Assembly: GCA_902778265.1 (NCBI GenBank)
Contig: CACYXI010000027.1
Coordinates: 1 to 47,802, forward strand
Direction of reading: 5' to 3'
Origin: an uncultured Bacteroidales bacterium
GTDB lineage: Bacteria > Bacteroidota > Bacteroidia > Bacteroidales > Bacteroidaceae
DNA length: 47,802 nt
The notes beneath the pieces are model-generated. The model was not told the origin of the DNA and made no database searches. It saw only the letters and a list, made by a program, of their open reading frames with translations. Shown piece after piece: positions 42,004 to 47,802 of the stretch. The position numbers and the translations under genes were made by a program. How positions within the stretch are numbered: the first letter of the stretch is position 1; the number at the start of each line of letters is the position of its first letter.

Positions 42004-42118
42004 AGAGTGAAGAGTGAAAAGTGAAGAATTTGAGTTTGTTTTGCAAATCAATATCTATCACTGAAATACTTGCTGTTGAAAATGTAATTCAAATTCTTCA
42101 CTTTTCACTCTTCACTCT
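42004..42118. terminator. 30-bp perfect inverted repeat between feoAB and the Cys-rich gene
   Basis: Left arm 42004-42033 and right arm 42089-42118 match perfectly around a 55-base loop. It starts 9 bases after the feoAB stop codon, so it may terminate or attenuate before the Cys-rich gene. Related in sequence to 45440-45534. Confidence 0.6.
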
Positions 42119-42126
42119 TCGTTCAT

Positions 42127-44457
42127 TTAGAACATCCAGTACGCAAGCAATGCCACGACATAGGCAATGGCACATTGACCGAAGACTACGGCAACGGCGT
42201 ATTTCTTACCAATTTCCCTGCGGATTGAAGCTATTGCAGCCACACAAGGGGTATAGAGCAAGCAGAATACGAGCAGGGAAACTGCCGATGAAACCGTTAA
42301 AATGGTGTTTATAGTCGTTCCTGCGCCGAAAAGTACGGTGAGAGTACTAACTACACTCTCCTTAGCCATAAAGCCGCCTACAAGGGCTGTACATACGCGC
42401 CAGTCGCCAAATCCGAGTGGGGCAAAGACTGGAGATACGAAATCGGCTACTATTCCGAGGATTGAGTCATCGGCATTCTCCACATGCTGAAGGTGGAAAC
42501 CGAACGACTGGAGGAACCATATAACGATTGTCGCCATGAAGATGACGGTAAAGGCACGCTGAAGGAAGTCACGGCTCTTCTCCCAAAGGAGCATAAAAGT
42601 AGAGCGTGCTGACGGCATTCGGTAGTTTGGCAACTCCATGACGAAAGGCACAGGATTTCCACGATAGAATGTCTTCTTCAGGATGAGTGCCACGATGATT
42701 CCGACTATTATACCAAGAAGATAGAGTGCTACCATTACAAGAGCAGCATTATCTGGGAAGAAAGCTGCACAGAAGAATGCGTAGATAGGGAGCTTTGCCG
42801 TACATGACATGAAAGGCGTGAGCATAATGGTGATCTTACGGTCGCGCATTGAAGGTAACGTGCGACTTGACATCACAGAAGGTACGGAACAGCCGAATCC
42901 TATGAGCAAAGGCACGATGGAACGGCCAGAAAGACCGAGTTTACGCAGTGGACGATCCATTACGAAGGCTATTCTCGCCATATAGCCTGAATCCTCAAGC
43001 ATGGACAGGAAGAAGAACAGAGTGACGATGATAGGCACAAAACTTGCCACGCTTCCCACACCTGCATAGACACCATCGATGATGAGAGAACGCACGATAT
43101 CGTTCACTTCCCACGATTTCATCGCATTTTCTGAGATTTCGGTAAACCACTCTATTCCGCCCTCTAACAGCTCTTGGAGTGTTCCGCCTATAACATCAAA
43201 GGTAAGCCAGAAAATTGCCGCCATGATGCCTAAAAACGCGGGAATAGCGGTGTGTTTACCCGTAAGCACCGCGTCTATCTTCTCAGAACGGTAGTGTTCC
43301 TTGCTCTTATGAGGATGAGTAACCGATCTCTTACATATGTTCTGGATGAATGAGAATCGCATATCAGCCATAGCTGCTGCACGGTCAAGTCCTCGCTCTT
43401 CCTCCATCTGACAAAGGATATGCTCGATGGTTTCGCGCTCATTCTGCGAAAGCTTGAGAGCATCAATGACGAGTTTATCGCCTTCCACGAGCTTTGAAGT
43501 GGCAAAGCGGATAGGGATATCAGCACGCTTGGCATGATCTTCAATCAGGTGCATTATAGCATGAAGACAACGATGCACGGCTCCTCCATGTTCTTCCTTT
43601 GAGCAGAAATCCTGAATGGCTGGTACCTCCTGATAGGTGGCAATGTGCATGGCATGCTCCACAAGCTCTGAGATTCCCTCGCCCTTGGCTGCAGAGATTG
43701 GCACCACAGGTATTCCGAGCATAGACTCCATCTCATTGACATGGACGTATCCGCCATTTCCCTCCAATTCATCCATCATATTGAGGGCAAGAACCATCGG
43801 AATACCAAGTTCCATGAGCTGCATGGAGAGGTAGAGGTTACGCTCTATGTTGGTGGAATCAACGATATTGATGATGCACTTAGGTTTCTCTTCAAGAATG
43901 AACTTACGGCTTACTACCTCCTCGCTGGTGTATGGAGAGAGTGAATAGATGCCTGGAAGATCGGTGACTTCGGTGTTTTTCTGTCCTCTGATAGCTCCTG
44001 TCTTGCGATCAACGGTAACACCAGGGAAGTTACCCACATGCTGATTGGCACCTGTAAGCTGATTAAAAAGCGTGGTCTTTCCGCAGTTCTGGTTTCCTGC
44101 AAGGGCAAATGTGAGTATCTCTCCCTCTGGAAGTGGATGGGCATGGGTAGGATCGTGATAGATGCCCGGCTCTCCGATACCCGGGTGATGACCTGACATG
44201 AGGCGCGGCTCTTCCTCTTCATCATCAGTCGCCACATAAGGGGTTATGTCTATCTTCTCTGCATCTGCAAGGCGCAGGGTGAGTTCATAACCGTGAATGG
44301 TGAGCTGCATAGGATCGCCCATAGGAGCATATTTCTTGAGTTTAACGACTGCTCCCGGGATAAGTCCCATGTCGAGGAAGTGCTGACGAAGTGAACCGCT
44401 ACCTCCAACGGTTGTAACGGTTGCTGATTGTCCGATATTAAGTTCTTTTAGTGTCAT
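42127..44457 (-). CDS. feoB: ferrous iron transporter, FeoA-FeoB fusion
   Basis: 776 residues from the ATG at 44457; the upstream extension in the open frame crosses the promoter. Residues 1-72 are a FeoA/SH3-like domain (LKELNIGQSATVTTVGG..RQHFLDMGLIPGAVVKL). The FeoB GTPase domain follows with G1 GNQNCGKTT (121-129), TDLPGIYSL (G3) and NMMD (G4), then the membrane part with two Gate segments (GFGCSVPSVMSSRTL; LVFCLLYTPCVAAIA). FeoB takes up Fe(II) across the inner membrane. The FeoA-FeoB fusion is usual in Bacteroidales. Promoter and start codon are only six bases apart, and a palindrome in the promoter suggests metal control. Confidence 0.93.
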   Translation of the reverse strand: MTLKELNIGQSATVTTVGGSGSLRQHFLDMGLIPGAVVKLKKYAPMGDPMQLTIHGYELTLRLADAEKIDITPYVATDDEEEEPRLMSGHHPGIGEPGIYHDPTHAHPLPEGEILTFALAGNQNCGKTTLFNQLTGANQHVGNFPGVTVDRKTGAIRGQKNTEVTDLPGIYSLSPYTSEEVVSRKFILEEKPKCIINIVDSTNIERNLYLSMQLMELGIPMVLALNMMDELEGNGGYVHVNEMESMLGIPVVPISAAKGEGISELVEHAMHIATYQEVPAIQDFCSKEEHGGAVHRCLHAIMHLIEDHAKRADIPIRFATSKLVEGDKLVIDALKLSQNERETIEHILCQMEEERGLDRAAAMADMRFSFIQNICKRSVTHPHKSKEHYRSEKIDAVLTGKHTAIPAFLGIMAAIFWLTFDVIGGTLQELLEGGIEWFTEISENAMKSWEVNDIVRSLIIDGVYAGVGSVASFVPIIVTLFFFLSMLEDSGYMARIAFVMDRPLRKLGLSGRSIVPLLIGFGCSVPSVMSSRTLPSMRDRKITIMLTPFMSCTAKLPIYAFFCAAFFPDNAALVMVALYLLGIIVGIIVALILKKTFYRGNPVPFVMELPNYRMPSARSTFMLLWEKSRDFLQRAFTVIFMATIVIWFLQSFGFHLQHVENADDSILGIVADFVSPVFAPLGFGDWRVCTALVGGFMAKESVVSTLTVLFGAGTTINTILTVSSAVSLLVFCLLYTPCVAAIASIRREIGKKYAVAVVFGQCAIAYVVALLAYWMF

Positions 44458-44463
44458 CAAGTG

Positions 44464-44497
44464 CAAAATTACTAAAAATCGACTTATTTTCAATAAG
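44464..44497 (-). promoter_or_regulatory. promoter and palindromic operator of feoAB
   Basis: TAATTTTG (44471-44464, minus), a 19-base spacer and ATTG. The perfect inverted repeat CTTATT-TTC-AATAAG (44483-44497) covers the -33 region, a candidate site for an iron-responsive repressor (Fur/DtxR type not determinable). The -7 box is followed by only six bases before the ATG. Confidence 0.6.
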
Positions 44498-44574
44498 TAG
44501 GTATGAAATATTAGCATCTCAGAGGGAAAAATACCTACAAATGATGATAATATCATTAAAAAATGTACTTAATC

Positions 44575-44605
44575 TTTGACATTCGGCGTTTTATTAGTAT
44601 TTTTG
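44575..44605 (+). promoter_or_regulatory. promoter of the Cys/Lys-rich gene
   Basis: TTTG (44575-44578), a 19-base spacer and TATTTTTG (44598-44605), 41 bases before the ATG at 44646. Confidence 0.8.
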
Positions 44606-44645
44606 CAGAGAAATTCCAAAGTTAAACAATAAACAGATTCAAAAA

Positions 44646-44897
44646 ATGAAGAAGACTTTAATACTAGGCCTCATTGCCATGATGGCTCTTGTGGCTAACG
44701 CACAGGATCAGAAGAAAGAGGCTTGTGATAACAAGTGCAAGACTGAGAAGTGCGAGAAGAAGGAGTGTTGCAAGAAAGCTTGCGACAAGGACAAGAAGTG
44801 TGCTAAGAAGTCTTGCGACAAAGCTAAGAAAGGCTGTGACAAGGCTAAGAAGACCGACGGCCAGACTGGCGCTACGAAGCAGGAAGGTAAAAAGTAA
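44646..44897 (+). CDS. exported Cys/Lys-rich small protein
   Basis: 83 residues: signal peptide MKKTLILGLIAMMALVANAQ, then a stretch made almost only of Lys, Cys, Asp and Glu with about ten Cys in CxxK, CD+ and CC+ repeats, and a hydrophilic tail. The pattern suggests metal binding in the periplasm, or at the surface after another export step, but it matches no family that I can name. It is divergent from feoAB (about 190 bases between starts) and precedes the MaoC-like gene by 45 bases. A role in iron or other metal handling is an inference from position and composition. Confidence 0.75.
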   Translation: MKKTLILGLIAMMALVANAQDQKKEACDNKCKTEKCEKKECCKKACDKDKKCAKKSCDKAKKGCDKAKKTDGQTGATKQEGKK

Positions 44898-44942
44898 TTG
44901 TCTGGTGTAAAGAGTAAAGTAGAAAGTGTAAAGAATAAAGAA

Positions 44943-45410
44943 ATGGAAAAGCTTATAATTAACAACTACGAGGAGTTCGCTTCATACGAGGGACAGATTC
45001 TCGGTACTTCTGACTATGTAGAACTGACCCAGGAGCGTATCAACCTGTTTGCTGACGCTACTCTCGACCACCAGTGGATTCACGTTGACACAGAGCGTGC
45101 AAAGACAGAGAGCCAGTTTGGCACAACCATCGCTCACGGTTATCTCACACTCTCTGTACTTCCACATCTCTGGGAACAGATTGTTGACGTAAGGAACGTG
45201 AAGATGCTCGTAAACTACGGTATTGACAAGATGAAGTTCGGACAGCCAGTACTTTCTGGTCAGAGCATCAACCTCACCACAAAGCTCCAGAGCATACAGA
45301 ATCTCCGTGGTGCAGTGAAGACAGAGGTTAAGTTCACCATGAACGTTAAGGAAACAGGCAAGAAGGCTCTCGAAGGTGTAGCTATCTTTATCTACTATTT
45401 TGAAGCGTAA
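44943..45410 (+). CDS. MaoC-like (hot-dog fold) dehydratase / enoyl-CoA hydratase
   Basis: 155 residues from the ATG at 44943; a TTG at 44898 would only add low-complexity residues. The hydratase signature FADATLDHQWIHVDTERAK carries the catalytic Asp/His pair (DHQWIH), with FGTTIAHGYLTLSVLP after it. It ends with beta strands typical of the fold. MaoC-like proteins act as (R)-specific enoyl-CoA hydratases or related thioester enzymes in the cytoplasm. It is probably co-transcribed with the Cys/Lys-rich gene. No functional link to that gene is evident. Confidence 0.88.
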   Translation: MEKLIINNYEEFASYEGQILGTSDYVELTQERINLFADATLDHQWIHVDTERAKTESQFGTTIAHGYLTLSVLPHLWEQIVDVRNVKMLVNYGIDKMKFGQPVLSGQSINLTTKLQSIQNLRGAVKTEVKFTMNVKETGKKALEGVAIFIYYFEA

Positions 45411-45439
45411 CCCGTCCCTTCGGGAAGTGAAGAGTGAAT

Positions 45440-45534
45440 AGTGAAAAGTGAAGAATTTGAGTTACTTTTTATTGTTGAAAGGCAATCAATGACCTTGAAA
45501 CTACAATACTAACTCAAATTCTTCACTTTTCACT
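45440..45534. terminator. bidirectional terminator between convergent genes
   Basis: A perfect 25-bp inverted repeat, arms 45440-45464 and 45510-45534 with a 45-base loop, between the ends of the MaoC-like gene (45410) and the RsbW-like gene (45548). Its sequence (GTGAAAAGTGAAGAATTTGA) is shared with the inverted repeat at 42004-42118. Confidence 0.7.
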
Positions 45535-45547
45535 CTTCACTTTTCAC

Positions 45548-45958
45548 TTATTTGCTCTTCTTCTTCATCACCAGCACATTCATTCCATCTGGAGTACGTT
45601 GGTAATCCACCTCGTCCATCATTTGCTGAACGAGGAAGATACCTAATCCACCTATTTTTCGCTTCTCTGCATCAAGGTTTATATCCACGTCAGGAGCCTG
45701 CTCCAAAGGATTGAATGGCTTTCCATCGTCCTTCAGAACAAAAGTGACAGTATCAGCTTCCTTGTCAGCATCTAATGTGAAGGTATGCTCTCCACCTTCA
45801 GGATAGGCATACTGCATGACATTGACCACAGCCTCCTCAAGCACCAGGTTCAACTGGAAACTTGTGTCTGGATCAATGGCATACTCACTACATACCTGAT
45901 CGATGAAATCAGCTAATAATGGCACTTGCGAGATATCGTTCTTTAAGAGCAACTGCAT
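45548..45958 (-). CDS. anti-sigma regulatory factor, RsbW-like serine kinase domain
   Basis: 136 residues from the ATG at 45958. The protein is a lone HATPase domain of the RsbW/SpoIIAB type: FQLNLVLEEAVVNVMQYAYPEG (N box with Glu and Asn), VTFVLKDDGKPFNPL (D box) and KRKIGGLGIFLVQQMMDEVDY (G box). Such proteins bind or phosphorylate an STAS-domain antagonist and control a sigma factor or another partner. The STAS gene lies 53 bases upstream on the same strand, supporting a partner-switch pair. No sigma factor gene is in the window. Confidence 0.88.
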   Translation of the reverse strand: MQLLLKNDISQVPLLADFIDQVCSEYAIDPDTSFQLNLVLEEAVVNVMQYAYPEGGEHTFTLDADKEADTVTFVLKDDGKPFNPLEQAPDVDINLDAEKRKIGGLGIFLVQQMMDEVDYQRTPDGMNVLVMKKKSK

Positions 45959-46011
45959 AACTCCTCTTTTTATCGCCGTAGAAGACAAAAACAATTAAGC
46001 GTGAGGTTATT

Positions 46012-46317
46012 TCAATCCTCAAACTTAAACAGGGCTGTGAAGCCTGTAATGGCGAAAACCTGCTTAACGGCAGGGATTGCACCCTTGATGGTTACATCGC
46101 CACCCTGAGAGATTGTTTTCTTACGAAGAGAGAGGAAGATACGCAGGCCAGAAGAGGATATAAACTCCATCTTTTCACAGTTGAGCACAATATGCTTATC
46201 AGCGTTTTCCATAAGCTCTTCCATGTCAATGGCAAACTGTGTAGAAGCTGCTGTATCAAGACGACCTTCGAGGATACCTGTTATGGTGGTATCATTCTTT
46301 TCTATTGTTAGTTTCAT
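46012..46317 (-). CDS. STAS-domain anti-sigma factor antagonist
   Basis: 101 residues forming a single STAS domain: TITGILEGRLDTAASTQFAIDMEELM, HIVLNCEKMEFISSSGLRIFLSLRKKTISQGGDVTIKGAIPAVKQVFAITGF. The Ser pair in EFISSSGLR is the expected phosphorylation site for the RsbW-like kinase encoded next. It is the first gene of the pair, with a promoter about 50 bases upstream. Confidence 0.9.
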   Translation of the reverse strand: MKLTIEKNDTTITGILEGRLDTAASTQFAIDMEELMENADKHIVLNCEKMEFISSSGLRIFLSLRKKTISQGGDVTIKGAIPAVKQVFAITGFTALFKFED

Positions 46318-46365
46318 AGTTTTAATTATTATATGATTAAAATTGTTTCTTTAGGATTACGAGTG

Positions 46366-46397
46366 CAAATATATGAAATCTTTTTCTTTCTACCAAG
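46366..46397 (-). promoter_or_regulatory. promoter of the STAS/RsbW pair
   Basis: CTTG (46397-46394), a 20-base spacer and TATATTTG (46373-46366) on the minus strand. Confidence 0.65.
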
Positions 46398-46416
46398 AAA
46401 AAATGTCAAAAATTGT

Positions 46417-46456
46417 AAAAAAAGAAGGAACTGACAGTATAAAAACCATCAGTTCC
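46417..46456 (-). terminator. terminator of the fumarate reductase operon
   Basis: GGAACTGA (46427-46434) pairs with TCAGTTCC (46449-46456). On the minus strand a CTTCTTTTTTT tract follows. Confidence 0.75.
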
Positions 46457-46487
46457 CTTATTTTATGACCAAGAAATCACCTAATTC

Positions 46488-47802
46488 TTAGTCAGCGAGC
46501 TTTGCCTTGATGAACTCGCGGTTAAGGCGAGCAATGTTAGCAATAGACTCGTTCTTAGGGCATACAGCCTCACAAGCACGTGTGTTTGTACAGTTACCGA
46601 AGCCCAGCTCATCCATCTTGGCAATCATAGCCTTAGCACGCTTTGCAGCCTCTGGACGGCCCTGTGGGAGGAGTGCGAGCTGTGATACCTTAGAAGAGAG
46701 GAAGAGCATAGCAGAACCGTTTTTACAAGCTGCTACGCAAGCACCACAACCGATACATGTAGCGCAGTCCATAGCTTCGTCAGCATTCTGCTTAGGGATG
46801 AGGATAGCGTTAGCATCCTGAGCCTGGCCTGTGCGGATAGTGTTGTAACCACCAGCAGCAATGATCTTATCGAATGCTGAACGGTCAACCATACAGTCCT
46901 TGATAACAGGGAAACCTGCTGAACGCCAAGGCTCTACAACGATAGTCTCGCCGTCCTTGAAACGACGCATGTAAAGCTGACATGTTGTAGCACCGCTCTC
47001 TGTCTTACCATGAGGAGTACCGTTGATGTAGAGTGAGCACATACCACAGATACCCTCACGACAATCATGATCGAATACGAAAGGCTCCTTACCCTCGTTG
47101 ATCAGCTGCTCATTGAGCATATCGAGCATCTCAAGGAATGAAGTATCATCAGGGATGTTCTTCATTTCACGCTCATCGAAATGACCCTTATCCTTAGGAC
47201 CATTGAGTACAGGGGTTGTATCATCATTGCCCTGATACTCCCAAGCACCTACGTAGAAGAAGTTCTCGTCGTCGCGCTTAGCCTCACCTTCCTCTGTCTG
47301 GTGCTCCTCACGGAAGTGACCACCACATGACTCCTCACGGTGGAGAGCGTCAGTAGCGATGAGTTCGCCCATAAGGATGAAGTCGCGGAGGTGGATAGCC
47401 TTGTCAAGCTCAACGTTGAGACCTTCCTTAGCTCCTGGAACGAAGAGGTTAGTGTTGAACTCCTGACGAAGTGCCTTGATGAGCTTGATACCCTCTTCAA
47501 GACCCTGCTTGGTACGACCCATACCAACGTGCTCCCAAAGGATGTGACCAAGCTCCTTGTGGATAGAATCCACAGAACGCTTACCCTTGATGTTAAGGAG
47601 ACGTGTAAGCTCTGCGTCAACTGCCTTCTCTGCCTCAGCGAACTCAGGCATATCGGTAGAAAGACGTGGCCAGATTGACTGGTCAGCGAGGTAGTTCTGA
47701 ATAGTATAAGGAAGTACGAAGTAACCGTCAGCAAGACCCTGCATAAGAGCAGAAGCACCAAGACGGTTAGCACCGTGGTCAGAGAAGTTACACTCACCGA
47801 TA
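46488..47802 (-). CDS. fumarate reductase/succinate dehydrogenase: end of FrdA in frame with FrdB (partial)
   Basis: The frame enters from the right edge with [31 protein letters not shown], the end of the flavoprotein FrdA/SdhA, through [35 protein letters not shown]. It then continues without a stop into the iron-sulphur subunit FrdB at about [33 protein letters not shown]. FrdB keeps the 2Fe-2S loop CREGICGMC with its later Cys, the [14 protein letters not shown] cluster motif and [16 protein letters not shown]. Missing are about 20 residues of the FrdA C-terminus, the intergenic space and about 14 residues of the FrdB N-terminus with its first beta strand. Normally these are two genes. 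The complex reduces fumarate in anaerobic respiration. The fusion is either real or an assembly deletion. Confidence 0.85.
   Translation of the reverse strand, partial: IGECNFSDHGANRLGASALMQGLADGYFVLPYTIQNYLADQSIWPRLSTDMPEFAEAEKAVDAELTRLLNIKGKRSVDSIHKELGHILWEHVGMGRTKQGLEEGIKLIKALRQEFNTNLFVPGAKEGLNVELDKAIHLRDFILMGELIATDALHREESCGGHFREEHQTEEGEAKRDDENFFYVGAWEYQGNDDTTPVLNGPKDKGHFDEREMKNIPDDTSFLEMLDMLNEQLINEGKEPFVFDHDCREGICGMCSLYINGTPHGKTESGATTCQLYMRRFKDGETIVVEPWRSAGFPVIKDCMVDRSAFDKIIAAGGYNTIRTGQAQDANAILIPKQNADEAMDCATCIGCGACVAACKNGSAMLFLSSKVSQLALLPQGRPEAAKRAKAMIAKMDELGFGNCTNTRACEAVCPKNESIANIARLNREFIKAKLAD

Noticed and set aside
47249-47797. 182-codon open frame on the minus strand at the right edge
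   Set aside because: It is a shifted reading of the FrdA region; its product is low-complexity Ser/Leu-rich and has no family features.
1-47802. Polysaccharide-utilisation locus with SusC/SusD
   Set aside because: No SusC- or SusD-like gene was found, so the hydrolase and HTCS group cannot be called a complete PUL.

Overview
The window looks like a chromosomal segment of a gut- or rumen-type Prevotella-like member of the Bacteroidales. The evidence is: promoters of the Bacteroidota form TTTG-N19/20-TAnnTTTG with little Shine-Dalgarno signal; a hybrid two-component (HTCS) regulator beside glycoside hydrolases; a FeoA-FeoB fusion with a FeoB-associated Cys-rich peptide; Bacteroidales-type fumarate reductase; and large Listeria-Bacteroides-repeat surface proteins ending in a 'YDLNGRRV..YIVNGKK' tail. 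No rRNA, tRNA or CRISPR array was seen.

Layout. (1) 1-2.8 kb: a glutathione peroxidase remnant joined to a nitroreductase, a Fic protein (minus), a DUF2809 membrane protein and a TfoX-N protein. (2) 2.8-12 kb, minus: a hemicellulose locus with GH43, a GH35-like enzyme and GH115 in one operon, behind an HTCS regulator gene. GH115 is broken by an out-of-frame internal deletion. The HTCS is frameshifted and has lost its HATPase domain, so the locus looks decaying. (3) 12-15 kb: a membrane-anchored winged-helix regulator divergent from an NSS-type sodium symporter; their promoter region is bracketed by a 56-bp inverted repeat. (4) 15-16.9 kb: no long gene, but a candidate small RNA (complete promoter, about 100 nt, strong terminator) and a 324-bp inverted-repeat element carrying ACACGTACAC motifs. 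(5) 16.9-38.3 kb: three modules, each a large secreted surface protein followed by a small acidic Trp-containing protein without signal peptide. Two of the small genes share 50 identical bases. Between the modules lie an AAA/DUF4143 ATPase with twin palindromic operators, a membrane AraC-type regulator, a GH5 cellulase-like enzyme and a signal-peptide-bearing protein resembling RelA/SpoT synthetase domains. (6) 38.8-41 kb: an alpha/beta-hydrolase esterase and a TlpA-like lipoprotein. (7) 41.8-45.4 kb: FeoB-associated peptide and FeoAB (minus), divergent from a Cys/Lys-rich exported protein and a MaoC-like hydratase. (8) 45.5-47.8 kb, minus: RsbW-like and STAS regulators, then a fumarate reductase in which the end of FrdA runs in frame into FrdB.

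Two themes run through the window. The intergenic space is full of dispersed inverted-repeat families: AGGTT/AACCT leader elements, AACAACGAATT elements, 177-bp terminal-inverted-repeat elements, GACGATGACCAG repeats and others. Several genes also show internal deletions or fusions (GPx/nitroreductase, Fic, GH115, HTCS, FrdA/FrdB), which is either real decay or an assembly problem. The strongest candidates for undescribed biology are the surface-protein/small-protein modules, the candidate sRNA, the exported RelA/SpoT-like protein and the leader-element family.
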